Origin: Druceiella hillmani
Lineage: Eukaryota; Arthropoda; Insecta; Lepidoptera; Hepialidae
Direction: 5' to 3'
DNA: 64,000 bases
NCBI GenBank assembly: GCA_039881145.1
Contig: JAYKKI010000027.1
Span: 22,393,001-22,457,000 of the forward strand
Shown: piece by piece, positions 1-11,112 of the stretch
How positions within the stretch are numbered: the first letter of the stretch is position 1
How the letters are laid out: every line of letters begins with the position of its first letter
The notes under the pieces: model-generated
Seen by the model: only the letters and a program-made list of their open reading frames with translations
Database searches by the model: none
What the model was told of the DNA's origin: nothing
Made by a program: the position numbers and the translations under genes

Positions 1-815
1 TTTAGAAATGAGCTAGGGGAAGGAGATCCTCAATGACATGGATTCCCGTTCATGGCTGCGAACCGGGCTTTTGCGTCAATTATTTAATTACCGATAATGC
101 TGCAGTGACTAGGAATCCATGCAAGAACAACCCGATCTCTCCAAATCATGCGTAACATGCTTGACCAGGAGAGTTCGGAAGCTACAATTTACTGAAAAAG
201 ATTGGTGAGAAGACTTAGGGGTTTTGATTCGTTTGTGTATATTCGCGTCCAATCCACCCATACATTATTTAGGATGGGAATTGAACAGCGAATTTGTATT
301 AGTGGATTTCTTATCATCTCCGAAACACAAATTTAGATTTGGCCTGTGAATTACTGAGTCAAATGGAAAACTATAGAGGGGAAGAGAGGAATCTTGATAA
401 ATTGTGTTTGAGAGGTATTCGATTTTTTCATTTAGCTGACCGTGAGGAGAGGATAAGGCTTGGAATGCCAAAAGGAATCATTATTAACAAACCTGGAAAG
501 AATGATTACTTTTGGGAATATGGGATGGGAGGAGAACCTGGCTGCTTTCAAAAGAGATCAATCAGCTAGGTATTGACTACGGAGGGATAGTGGAAAATCA
601 ACACATTCTACTTGTAGGGCATTAATGGGGTTGGATTTCATCTCACCGGCCACGATCCCCAGAGCTTGAGACTGAATACGAGTAAATTTGGTGGAATTAG
701 ATTTGGAAATAGGATCAATGAGCAATGATCCAGATGACTGCAAATGAAAGAATTATTTTAGAGTGGTAGGGCGAGAGCCCCACTATACTCCAGAAACTGA
801 TACTTGACATGTTGC
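1..815 (-). mobile_element. LINE with RNase H domain, 3' part of ORF2, decayed, open at left edge
   Basis: Read on the minus strand, this is the end of a reverse transcriptase followed by an RNase H domain of an I/Jockey-type non-LTR retrotransposon. Around 800-560 the frame gives the post-RT region typical of these elements (IQSQALGIVAGEM, then NALQVE and LRSQYLAD). At 245-220 the RNase H strand reads IYTNESK, where the family has IYTDGSK, so the first catalytic Asp appears as Asn. At 121-60 it reads AWIPSHC, IGN, a stop, then AKARFA, matching the final RNase H block (WIPSHCGI.GN..AD..AK). The part of RNase H between these blocks is too short, which implies an internal deletion, and several stops and frame changes are present. 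The region is visibly richer in G+C than its surroundings. Family is inferred from motifs; the clade is uncertain. Confidence 0.8.
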
Positions 816-1092
816 TGAGTTTTTTTAAATATCTTCTCTTGCTATATGCCAGTACGTGTGCCAGTTTAAGGCGCTAATTTAAAAAAAAATGTTATAAAAA
901 TCATACTTGTAAAGTGCATTTAAAAGTATGTTAGTAAATAATATTGTTAAAAAAATAACTATTGAATTTAATTTTTATCCCGGTAAGAGAGTTTTTCTAC
1001 AAATTAATTTAAAATAATGGTCATATTTTTAGACAGCCATTTGGAGCTTGAATAATATATTTAATATAATTTCCACTTCATAACAAAAAAAA

Positions 1093-1362
1093 TTATGAAA
1101 AAGAAATCAAATAGTAAAATCTTATCTGAATGTGCAGACAAGGTGGCCAGTCACCTAAGAAAGTATTAGGCAGCGTAAATATTTTTTTAGCTCTTTTTCT
1201 AAATATACTAAACTGTTCTGGTGACTGCCTGACTTCTTGTCTCATATGTGTCACATTAGTAAAGAAGTCAGGCCTAGTATTTCTTTGCATTCTTTGCTTT
1301 GCTATATTTTCTCTAGAGGAACTGTAGGTTGTCACAGTTAGGGAAACGCGATGAACGGCCAA
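1093..1362 (-). CDS. Unrecognised 89-codon open frame
   Basis: An open minus-strand frame with a hydrophilic, Arg/Lys-rich composition (for example EVRQSPEQFSIF and FRKRAKKIF), less like random AT-rich translation than most short frames here. I do not recognise a family. No convincing splice sites were found at its ends. It could be a fragment of a transposon protein, a host exon, or chance. Confidence 0.15.
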   Translation of the reverse strand: MAVHRVSLTVTTYSSSRENIAKQRMQRNTRPDFFTNVTHMRQEVRQSPEQFSIFRKRAKKIFTLPNTFLGDWPPCLHIQIRFYYLISFS

Positions 1363-1658
1363 ATTTTCATACCGTGTAGTTAAATCGCATTTATTTATTA
1401 TTTTTATGTAAATCTATGTACAGAACATTAGATTACATACGTTTATGTCATTTTACCCAATCGTACTGATGATGTGGCCACATGTTCAAATCTGGCTTCA
1501 CTTACTTACTTGAAAGAATTGTACTTTGGAATTGTATTACAAGCAGACAATTTTTCAATTAAGGCAAGTCTATTTTCTTTTAAACGTCAGTTATTTCAAA
1601 ATAATTGCCCGAAATCATAAAAACCGTGCAGGTATAATTCGTGAATAATCAATTAATC

Positions 1659-1661
<3 letters not shown>

Positions 1662-1707
<46 letters not shown>

Positions 1708-1715
1708 CATATATA
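1662..1715. repeat. (TA)n microsatellite
   Basis: Alternating TA tract with two ACAT interruptions. Confidence 0.95.
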
Positions 1716-2706
1716 GCAAAAAAGATCGGGGAGCCTAATGTAAAGGCAATGTGCAAGTTAACAAATATTCTTTATATAATTAAATATGTAAGCGTAAAAC
1801 AGAAAAGAGAGAGGAGGTCAATGCGTAATACGCAGAACAGAGACGTATTGATATTTATATTTATTTCTTACGTGTAATATTAACATACGTGTGCCTATAT
1901 ATGTGTTGTTTGTATGTTTATTGGTTTACAGATTATATTGCGTTAAATTGGCGCTAGTGACTTTTAATCGATTTGGGTAATCTTAAGAACATATTGCGAT
2001 TATTTATTTTTAAGGCTTTATGTAAGTAAACCTTGCTTCTCGGCATTTAGGCTAGTTCCGTCAATGCCGCTAGGTGATTAAATTGAACCAGGAAAAATAT
2101 CATAATTTTTAAAAATATAACTTGATTAATATGAAAAATTTGGGATTGATTCAAACTTTTAAGTTTAATAATAATTATTTCGATATTTTTTGGACGAAAA
2201 AACATGTTTCTAGCGTACTTGGTTTGCACTAGTAGTGTCGTCTACTAATGTTAACTAGGAACATGCAGTGAAAGAATACTTAAATATTTTGGCAAGCCGT
2301 CTTATCAGACTGGCTGTATTAACCTAATAAGCATTCAATAAAGACCTAAAATTGCACGCAACCTGTGTTTTTGTTAATCATTTGTACATATGAAAACATT
2401 AAAAGTGATTTTAATTGTTATGCACAAATAAGCATAATAGGAATAAATGCTTAGCAAATACAATTTTCATTTTGTCTTTCAATGTTTCTATTGAAATTAA
2501 TATAGAATACATTTTAATGTCTACAGGAAACAAACAATAGTATATGTTAACAAAATTTGAAATGAAACAACTGAACTAATATTAGCCTGCTTAGTTTTCG
2601 TTGATAACACATAACTGTATTGAAATATAATAACCAACTATTAAATAAAACTTGTGTAATTGCGAACGTTCTAGTTGGATTTGTACTGTTTGTAAAAAGG
2701 TGAGCT

Positions 2707-2788
<82 letters not shown>
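2707..2788. repeat. (TA)n microsatellite
   Basis: About 80 bp of alternating TA with a single C interruption. Confidence 0.95.
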
Positions 2789-2789
<1 letters not shown>

Positions 2790-3904
2790 CATTTTATTTG
2801 GGTATAATCCCTTATGTATTTCAGCTGTTATATATTAATATGGTCTTTTAAATAAATATTCAACATTTTTCGACCAGCTGCAGTTCCTAGCTGGATATCT
2901 AAAATTAACATGAGTAAAGCTAGGAACAGTTCAACACTTATTTGAACATTTTTGAACATAGCAACACTTTATTATTCAAGGAAAATTATTTTATGAATGA
3001 TCCAAAGAAATTTCTATATTAATAATGAATTATATAATCAATAATAAAAGTAATAAATATCATTAAAACATATTATATCTGATATCGGGATGCCTGATGT
3101 AGAGGCATCCCCATACCTGATGTAATATGTTTTACCATACCCATCACCAGGTATAATATGTTGAGGTATCGTGTACATCCTGTCAAAAAGTCACTTTCCA
3201 AATAATAGAGGAAGATAAAAAAGAAAGGGCTGCGTAAAAGTACCGATTTACCAATGGTAAACCATTGGGGAAATTTATCACATGACAGTAACTTTATCTA
3301 TACAGTGCCTCGAAGAAGAATAATTTATTTATGCTCAGTTATGTTTCTTAATCTCACATATCTTTTTCTGTGCTTTTATTAAAACTAATCCTCTAATTTA
3401 TCGGCTTCTCTCAAAAATCCCTAAATTATTTGTGTATTTGATGAATATTGTCAGTAAGAAATATAATACGAGAAGCTTCCTTACATCTGCAATATAGTTA
3501 ATTTTGAAAGATATAAGGAGAGTAAGATTTTTAAGCATCTCTCTCTCACATTATTGAGCTCGCAACCGGAAAAAACGTTTCTGACCACTTTCATTAGTTA
3601 ACTATGTTTCTTTTCTAGACAACACGTCTTACATTTAAAGAAATATATTAAATCATAATAAATGTAAAAAGTAATACCATAAATGTTTAATGGCTTTACT
3701 CAGTGCAAGAAATTGAAACTTCTTTGGGTCAGAAGTATATTTAAATTTTAGTAAATTACAATTTCGATCGGTCGCTAGAGTAGGAAATTTAAAAGTGAAT
3801 TTACTTTGCTATTCAAAATCCATCTGAAACAGTGTTCAAAAGTCATCTTAGATAGTTCTTACATTAAAAATTTGCCGTTTATGTTGCTACGTATAATAAA
3901 AGGT

Positions 3905-4345
3905 TAAATACAACAAGGAAAGCACCGAGAAATAATACTTCTATATCACTATAATCGTATCAACATAAAGAGCTTAATAGATAAAGTGCTCCGAGAAATA
4001 ATACTTCTATATCACTATAATCGTATCAACATAAAGAGCTTAATAGATACATTAAATACAACAAAGGAAGCACTCAGTTCTAAAGTGCTCCGAGAAATAA
4101 TACATCTCCATCACTATAATCGTATCAATATAAAGAGCTTAATAGATACATTAAATACAACAAAGGAAGCACTTAGTCCTGAAGTGCTCCGAGAAATAAT
4201 ACTTCTCTACCACTATAATCGTATCAATATAAAGAGCTTAATAGATACATTAAAAACAACAAAGGAATCACTTAGTCCTGAAGTGCTCCGAGAAATAATA
4301 CTTCTCTACCACTATAATCGTATCAATATAAAGAGCTTAATAGAT
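3905..4345 (+). repeat. 96-bp tandem repeat, about 4.5 copies
   Basis: Units of about 96 bp carrying the core TATCACTATAATCGTATCAA. The first copy (3905-3988) is shortened; four further copies start near 3986, 4086, 4182 and 4278. Copies differ at few sites. The last copy leaves the consensus in mid-unit at about 4350 and passes into non-repetitive sequence. Unit length is a multiple of three, so all full copies share one reading frame. Confidence 0.9.
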
Positions 4346-4426
4346 ACATTACCGGAAACCTATTTAGATCAAACTGAAGCTCGTTCCATGATGACCGTGT
4401 TAAAAACCTTATATTCAAAGAAATAG
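3986..4426 (+). CDS. Open frame of in-frame 32-residue repeats with unique C-terminus
   Basis: A 146-codon frame made of four repeats of a 32-residue unit (VLREIILLYHYN, then RINIKSLIDTLN, then TTKEALS), ending in a non-repetitive tail that begins LPETYLDQTEAR and closes with LYSKK. The frame stays open upstream to about 3908 without a Met, so it could be an exon fragment. Each unit looks like two short amphipathic helices, as in alpha-solenoid repeats, but I recognise no family. Differences between copies are both synonymous (AAC/AAT, CTC/CTT) and replacement (IHLH/ILLY, SSK/SPE), so selection cannot be judged. The likely history is internal amplification of part of a coding exon; a satellite whose unit happens to be 96 bp is the alternative. 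Confidence 0.35.
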   Translation: MLREIILLYHYNRINIKSLIDTLNTTKEALSSKVLREIIHLHHYNRINIKSLIDTLNTTKEALSPEVLREIILLYHYNRINIKSLIDTLKTTKESLSPEVLREIILLYHYNRINIKSLIDTLPETYLDQTEARSMMTVLKTLYSKK

Positions 4427-7238
4427 ATCTAAGGAGCTTTACAAAGCTTTGCTAAGGGTAAATGCTCCTAAAGTTTTGGTAATAGATACTGCATATTCAC
4501 CTTGATTAACAACTTACATATCTGCCAATGTTTGGGATTATTATCTCTGTCAGTTTAGGTGAGATCGTCAGAAAAAAATTATCAAACTCAATTAAAAGAT
4601 TTCAGATTTCTTTTCACTATTTTTTATTGCTACATATAACAGAAATATATAAGTAATTGATCGATAGATGGCGTTTGGACGGCGTTATTACGAAATGACA
4701 TGGAATACAAAATAAGTTTCACTCCGATAACCTAAGTACTTCATGTCTTTAGCAGCATGCTTGTCATTTTATTTTACTCACATGACTCAAATTTTATAAT
4801 TCTCTCTAGATTTACTCTTTTTTATTTGCAGGGGAAACAATGTAATAACATTTTCTGCCTGTTATATTAAAGTGATTTAATGGAATGCCTTTGCTAATGA
4901 AGCAAACGATTAAAATTTTGAGCACTATGCTTCATTTTCTAACAGGATGAGCACAGTTATCGCTAAAATGCTCAGTGATTCCTGTCTCATCAATTATAAA
5001 CAACTGGGTCTTTTTTATGAAAAAAAGTCATCGTTTAAATTTTATTTTAATGACAATAAATTATTTTTTAGTCAAGGAATAAGGTCTTTCTTTATCCAAC
5101 CCTTATTCCCGGAACCTGAATAAGTGCTTTCTTTGACTCTTTTTTTCTTTATAAACCGTGTATTTAGACCATTTTTGTTTCCATGCAGCTTACTGTGCTT
5201 ACTGTCCACACCCCAAAGGAGGTTTCTCCCTTTGTTTCTATGTAAAAGGTATTTTTACTGTATCCAATTATTGAGGATGCAATTATGTTATCAAAATTAT
5301 TTAAAGTTGTACTGCATTCTTCGATAAAGACGATAGAGAATATCATATTCTCTATCGTCTCATACAAAATATTCTTTGGAACCGAACAAAGTACGTCCTA
5401 GACACAAGTGTGACTTGAAATTGTTCACTTATGATTTTTGTCACATAAAGGCATAACATCAGTTTGTGTCTCCATTTTTCTTCACCTGTTAAAACCACCA
5501 CCTGATACGATAATTTTTTTCTTGTTGACATTGTGAAGTGTTGAGAACTATTTGCCGGCTACTTATAAAATTGGAACTTGGTATTTCAAACATACTTAGT
5601 TGTAAATGAAGTGACTTTCTTGATTTTATTAAGAATCACGAGTTTACTAACAAGTTTTTTCATAAATTAATATCGACAAGAGCAAATTAGCTGGATAAAT
5701 AAAATATTTGTTAATTTGAATAACTAAGTTTTTTACTGTTTTTAGCTCTAGTCAACTTCAAAAGTTCCTAGACCCATTTTTATAATTTAGATGAGCTTTT
5801 ACTTCAAATCATAGTCGCTATTCATAATCAGCCAATAATTCCCTAAAAACAGTGTACGTAAATGAACCAATCATCTTATCATATAACTAAGTAAATAACT
5901 CATTTAAAACTCATTGTTTTCGAAAGTTTTTCTTAAACAATCTAATTACCAGTTTTCATAATTTTCTAGTATTTATTCATAATTGTGTTGTTGTAACTAA
6001 CGGACGCTAAATGTTTAAGGCCCATTGTCTGCGTCTTCAGCAGCGCGGTTATGAACTAATGGCAATACTTTCAGCTTTCAGGTTCTTTTGGAATAATATG
6101 TGCTTTTTAATCACTATTTGCTTGTTTTTTGGTCCATTTAGTTATTTTTTGCATCTTTTATAAAACAGCTAAATCAAGACACGGTTGTTTTAGTATAATT
6201 TAGTCATATATTTTTTCTTGCCTAACTTTGATTTATGAAGATGTGTCATGTATTATAGCCGAAGCAATAATGCAGTTGCAGTTTGAAAAAAAAACCTAAG
6301 TGGCGACGATATGTGATGCACTAGTTTTGTTGACCTGAAAATGTCTTTAAAATCAACGGCGTGTGTGGGGAGGCAATCGCGCTCAAATGAGCCACAGTTT
6401 TGTCGAATAAATTTTAAACTTTTATAACTCGACTAAAAAATGATATAGGGCTCTTTTTAAAAAGGAAGGGTTGTTGTTTGTATCTCTGCTACTCAATTTG
6501 TGATGGATGGACGTTACGAACGGCGCATGTGCAAGTGAATCCACGATGTTCGACCGATTGATTCGACATTTGCAAGAGGTATTCAAACAATTTCAAAGGC
6601 GTATATACGTATCCTACTTTTCATACTACTATTTTACATTCAATAAACGTAAAATGCACTCAGTGAATTCGCAAATAAATTCAATTATTAAACATTTTAT
6701 TTCATTTCAATATATTGTATGCGATTGAAGGTTTAAAAAATATAACTTTGGTAGTATCCGACATAGTAATTTCTTTTTCGTTTAATATATTCTTTTGGAA
6801 AGAAAAAGGGTACCAAGAATATCTAAGGACATCTAAGGCTGGCGGAATACAATTTTCTCATTCTAAAGATACAAACATCAGGTAATATACCAAGATTTAT
6901 TCGAAAATAATTTGATGAAACTTTATATTGTTCTTCACTGTAGACCCCTAATTAAACATATAATCAAATATCCACCAACATTCAAGAATTAATAATATAA
7001 AACTTGAAATCAAAACTTACTGCATCGAAGCTTTTTTAACGAAAGTTTCAGCTTGGGATTTCAATACTCAGCTTTTCTTTCTCTCACCTTTCTTCTCTCA
7101 TTAAAATAGTTTTGCCGTTAAGTAACATTTGTTCGTTGTAATTTATTATTATTATTGTTATCACTGATCTTTCTTCGCTGTATAATTTTATTACTATAGG
7201 GCAATATTTCATTGAGGATAATTAAAACTTTTCAATAA
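4427..7238. other. AT-rich DNA without supported gene
   Basis: No gene supported. Contains a perfect palindrome at 5329-5359, listed separately. A few short open frames on both strands have no recognisable content. Confidence 0.55.
5329..5359. repeat. Perfect palindrome, 15-bp arms
   Basis: GACGATAGAGAATAT and its exact reverse complement flank a single C at 5344. It could extrude a cruciform; no element could be assigned. Confidence 0.9.
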
Positions 7239-7562
7239 TTGAACGGCGGATGTAAAAGTGTGAAAGGAGAGAGTTATTCCACATTGGTGTTGAATGAGTT
7301 AATTTTATTTTTTATATGGTTCCAAAGTAAATCGCGCACATTCCTGCCAAAACTATACGAGAATAGCCAAATACGAGAGTGTAGAGGCCCTATTCGGCAA
7401 GTCTCGCATATGTTCGTGTAGTCTCCATTTTTTGGCGGTAAATTAGAGGGCTCTCATGTAGTTTCGTGTTTGCGCGAGACACTTCCTCCACATTCTCTCC
7501 GCCGACGCCGTCAGTCCGCCGCCAGTAACCGCAGTGCGTGCACGCCGATTTTATTAACGAAT

Positions 7563-7841
7563 ATGTCTACAAATTGGACGCACGATCTCGAATTAACGTT
7601 TTTGGAGACATACCAGTGTTATCCTATAATATGGGATCTTAAATGTCGTGACCGTAAAGAAATATCTAACACACCGTCCACGTCCATCTTGTACGAATAT
7701 CGAATGGTCAACTGCGTGAGCGAGAATGTGGAGCGCGCTTCTCGGCTCCCGTCCTGTCTCGGCGAGACCCGAGACGGGATCTGCTGGCGAAAATGTGGAG
7801 CGCGCTTAAAGGATGGTGTTTTGTTATTGCAAGCAGCGTAA
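7563..7841 (+). pseudogene. Truncated MADF-like domain fragment
   Basis: From the ATG at 7563 the frame reads MSTNWTHDLELTFLE, then YQCYPIIWDLKCRDRKEI. This resembles the first half of a MADF (Myb/SANT-like, Adf-1 type) DNA-binding domain, with a start like W...FI..Y...P.LWD. The second half of the domain (AW..IA) is not seen; after about 7672 the frame continues with unrelated sequence. MADF proteins are abundant in insects both as transcription factors and as accessory proteins of PIF/Harbinger transposons. The same frame is open upstream to 7470. The island from 7330 to 7850 is clearly richer in G+C than its flanks. It contains a 13-bp direct repeat (GTGGAGCGCGCTT near 7729 and 7796) and a short inverted repeat around GTCTCGG/CCGAGAC near 7755-7776. 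A first exon with a donor near 7655 is possible but weakly supported. Confidence 0.4.
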
Positions 7842-7898
7842 CATTTTCTAGAATATAATCTCACTCCTTCTTTCCTCACCATATCTTATATCTTGAAA

Positions 7899-8302
7899 TT
7901 ATGATTTATGAAATTAAAAAAAGTTCTTCAAATACCCGATTATTGACAAGTAGATTATTCGTTAGAGGAAATTATTTAAGAAAATAAACACTTAACACTT
8001 TCAATCAATTTTCATCACTAGCCCCTACCAAAAGTAAAACTGAAAATAATGGAAACCATTTTACATTTTGGATTTTTATTTAGTTTGACTCCCTCTCACC
8101 CCACCATATAGCCCAGCGTAGTCTTTTGCAATCTTTGTCACCTTATATATATGATGATTTATATAATTAAAAAAATCCTTCAAGTACCCGATTATTGACC
8201 AATTGATTATTTGTTACGGGAAATTATTTAAGAAAATTAACACTCAACACTTCAATTTTCATCACTAGCCCCTACCAAAAGTAAAACTGAAAATAATGGA
8301 AA
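7899..8302 (+). repeat. Direct duplication of ~155 bp (7899-8052 and 8147-8302)
   Basis: Two diverged direct copies share ACCCGATTATTGAC, GAAATTATTTAAGAAAA and CATCACTAGCCCCTACCAAA. They are separated by about 95 bp of unique sequence. The nature of the unit is unknown. Confidence 0.9.
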
Positions 8303-8396
8303 ACGTATTGCGATAAAATTATTTACGGATTGCGATAAAATGAAATACAGGTTATTTCTGTGAGTATTTGTTATAAGATCGTTACCAATATTAGAC

Positions 8397-8456
8397 GTGA
8401 ACGATACGTATATACTCGGATGTATCGTGAACGATACATATCCGAGTATCGTTCAC
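8397..8456. repeat. Imperfect palindrome
   Basis: GTGAACGATAC and its complement GTATCGTTCAC bound the structure, with internal TCGGAT/ATCCGA pairing and small insertions. It lies immediately upstream of the LINE coding remnant. Confidence 0.8.
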
Positions 8457-9060
8457 ATCTTAAATGGTTAAATATTCGTGATCGAAGCAACCTTCATCTT
8501 CTATAGTTTGTATATAATATCCTTAATATTCCCGTTACACCTTCACACCTTAAATCTAGATTCCACTACCTATAATCCCACGACCTCGAACTACGGTCGA
8601 AAAATAAGTATATCCTCCTAATCCCTCAACATGTAACGGAATTTTATGGAGAATCCTCCACCGTATATTCTATCCGATTGTGGAATGAACTGACTACAAA
8701 TATACAAAGTGCGCCCTCGTTGTCTGCGTTCAAAACTCGTCTGAAAATACATTATCTATCATAATTTGGTAGATCCTAATCCCTTCCATTACAACCCATC
8801 CTTGTCCCTCCCTACTCCTAAAATGTTGGTTTGTTTTGGTTTTTAATTAATATTATTTTATTACTATACAATATTATATATTCTATATTTTAAGTGGAAT
8901 TCATTAAGGTTTAAAAATCACTTACAGTCTGCCACAGCACTTAATGTTCTCATCTATTTCATTGTGGTTGGCTATAAGAGATTGCTTTTGTAGCAATAGG
9001 TCTGCCACTAAAAACTTAGATTTCTAACTTGCAATAATAATAAATAAATAAATAAAATAT
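8457..9060 (+). mobile_element. LINE 3' end (CR1/Jockey-like), 5'-truncated
   Basis: The 3' end of a non-LTR retrotransposon: the last ~100 codons of the reverse transcriptase ORF (8462-8764), a ~270-bp 3' UTR, and a terminal TAA/TAAA tract at 9033-9058. 5' truncation and a short A/T-rich tail are the usual outcome of target-primed reverse transcription. The UTR contains a segment (GAGATTGCTTTTGTAGCAAT near 8979) that resembles conserved 3' UTR stems of insect LINEs; that comparison is from memory. Confidence 0.8.
8462..8764 (+). pseudogene. LINE reverse transcriptase C-terminus
   Basis: The frame reads KWLNIRDRSNLHLL, FVYNILNIP, ELRSKNKYILLIPQ and VYSIRLWNELTTNIQ, ending with LSAFKTRLKIHYLS and a TAA at 8762. 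The series 'RLWN.L...I....SL..FK..LK' is the signature end of CR1/L2/Jockey-type ORF2 proteins. Two in-frame stops (after HLL and after FHYL) show it is dead. The polymerase active-site region is absent. Confidence 0.8.
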
Positions 9061-10664
9061 TCGTCCAAAGTCAATAAGCCTTTCTGTGTCAAAATTCATA
9101 CTTGTGCCAGCAGTTTATTAGGATGTAAATGTGTCATTCCACTTTTAGACTACTACAAATATGTCCCCACATATCTTTTATCAGTAAATTTTAAAAATAT
9201 ACATATATTCTGTTAAATAATTTGCGAAATTGGGAAAACCTATTCCTTCTAATAGGTACATTTAATTCAATATATGTGGATTTTCAAATACGTTAAATAA
9301 TTACGGCAACAGACAGATAATTTCGCGTAATTATGATATTTGTGACGGTGCGGTAGCTTTCCCATAAAAAAAGTTTAATTTATGTAAAAATACTAATTAT
9401 ACTTTTGCGATTTTTCAGTTATTTATAAAGAAAACAATGGCAGTAATAATTGATTGACGATGAGGGAAAGGCAAAAATCCTACCAAACAAAACTTTTTTT
9501 CAAAATGAGGCAAGTGTGAATCGCACTAATAAAAATGTGGCACACTCACAATTCAATACTAAATAAATCAATCCATACGTAACAAACATGCCTGGATCAA
9601 GAGTATTACAGATTTATCTGAGTTATAGCAGAAAATAATAACCACTTGAATCTGAACTGTTATACGAAACAATCATAGCAACCGCATTAACACGAAGTTA
9701 TCTTTTTCTGTGGCACGTATGCGGCCTGCCAGTAACTCTCTTGTATACGAAAAAAAAGATTTTAGTTTTTGCCCTTACTTCCGGATATACTCTTTCGATC
9801 ATAACTAAAAAACAATAGGTATCATGTATGGATCAATACCATGTATCTGTAATTTGTCCAGTTCTAATTCAATTAGCTTTACTTAGTTTTTTTCAGGGCA
9901 TAATTTTAAAATGTTCAGTGGTATAATACAATGGCGGAACTCATTTTCGAACACGAATTATTATTTTATACATTCCTTTGAGTACTATCAAATAAAAAAG
10001 GTCTGAAAATAATCGGATGCACCCTCCACATTTTTTAAGTCGTTGAAGGGGCACGTACGTACTTATGTACTTACGGCCGTACATACATACACACATATCC
10101 ATAGACTCCGATGTAATTCGTGCTTATCCACTAACGTTTCCTTTAAAAGCACTCTTTTGTTCTTATGGTCATTGACCTCCTCTTGGATACTAACCCAATA
10201 CTTCACCATTTTGATGAAAAAACAAAGTAAAGAAATTAGTCGAGATATGTGTAAATATTACACTTTGTTTATTAGACAGAAAAATATGATTCAAAATCCG
10301 AATGGCCAAAGCAGACCGCCGAAAATGGGTCTGGAGTTACAGAAATAGAAAATAATTTTTAAATAGTTGATATTTTTAGTACATAAAAAACCAAACATTT
10401 TAAATATTGACAATCAGGAAAGAGATATGGGAACAAAAAAATCTATTGTCATAAATGCGCATATACTCGTATTACATTATTAACACATCAGGAATTGTTA
10501 ATGACAATTAAAAATAATACCTAAAGAAAAGGTATCGAAATACATAGATAGTAACTTTTTAGAAACGATTAGAAAAAAATAATCAAAACCGCCCGTTTTT
10601 TTTTCAAAGTATAGCCATTCCCTAAATAAATGAAAAATAAACTGTCAACTGACATTGACAATGG
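9061..10664. other. AT-rich DNA without supported gene
   Basis: No supported gene. A 101-codon open frame at 10043-10348 starts inside a TAC/ACA-rich simple stretch and has no recognisable domain. Confidence 0.5.
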
Positions 10665-11112
10665 CTCTGTTGTGAGATGTGACATTCAACATAAAAAACC
10701 GATTATTGGAAAGTCGATTATTTCTTTTCACCATTAAAATCGATTTAAAACTAATCGATTAAACTAGTAAAAATAATCGATTTTTCCCTAAATATCGATT
10801 ATTTTGTTTTACATTAAAATCTATCTTCCCTTCCCTTTCTCTTCTCGGTAAATCAAATTAGATGCCTAAAATGTCCATAATTATACTTTTATTAATCAAA
10901 TTAAATCTACAACATTATATATCTGTCTGCAGCAGCAAGCAGCGAGGGGTAATTTGAACTGAACTGCGTAAATCGATGACCGTAATGCATTTAATTAAAA
11001 AATGACAGTGAAAAAAAATCGATATTTGTTCAATCGATTTTTTTGTAAATGTAAATAGATTATTAAAAATCTATTTTTCATTAAAAATAAATGATTATTT
11101 TTTCACATCCTT
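10665..11112. mobile_element. Possible hAT-type MITE with clustered ATCGATT motifs
   Basis: Both ends carry GATGTGA-like sequence in inverted orientation (10675 region, and TCACATC at 11104). Both subterminal zones (10690-10810 and 11010-11100) are packed with ATCGATT/AATCGAT motifs. Subterminal motif clusters with short inverted ends are typical of hAT-derived MITEs. A target-site duplication could not be confirmed. Confidence 0.35.

Larger units (their letters stand above)
1363..3904. other. AT-rich DNA without supported gene
   Basis: No coding or RNA gene can be supported. The stretch holds two (TA)n microsatellites, listed separately, and otherwise plain AT-rich sequence. Confidence 0.6.

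Noticed and set aside
10043..10348. 101-codon plus-strand open frame
   Set aside because: Starts in a TAC/ACA-rich simple stretch, no recognisable domain, no splice or promoter support.
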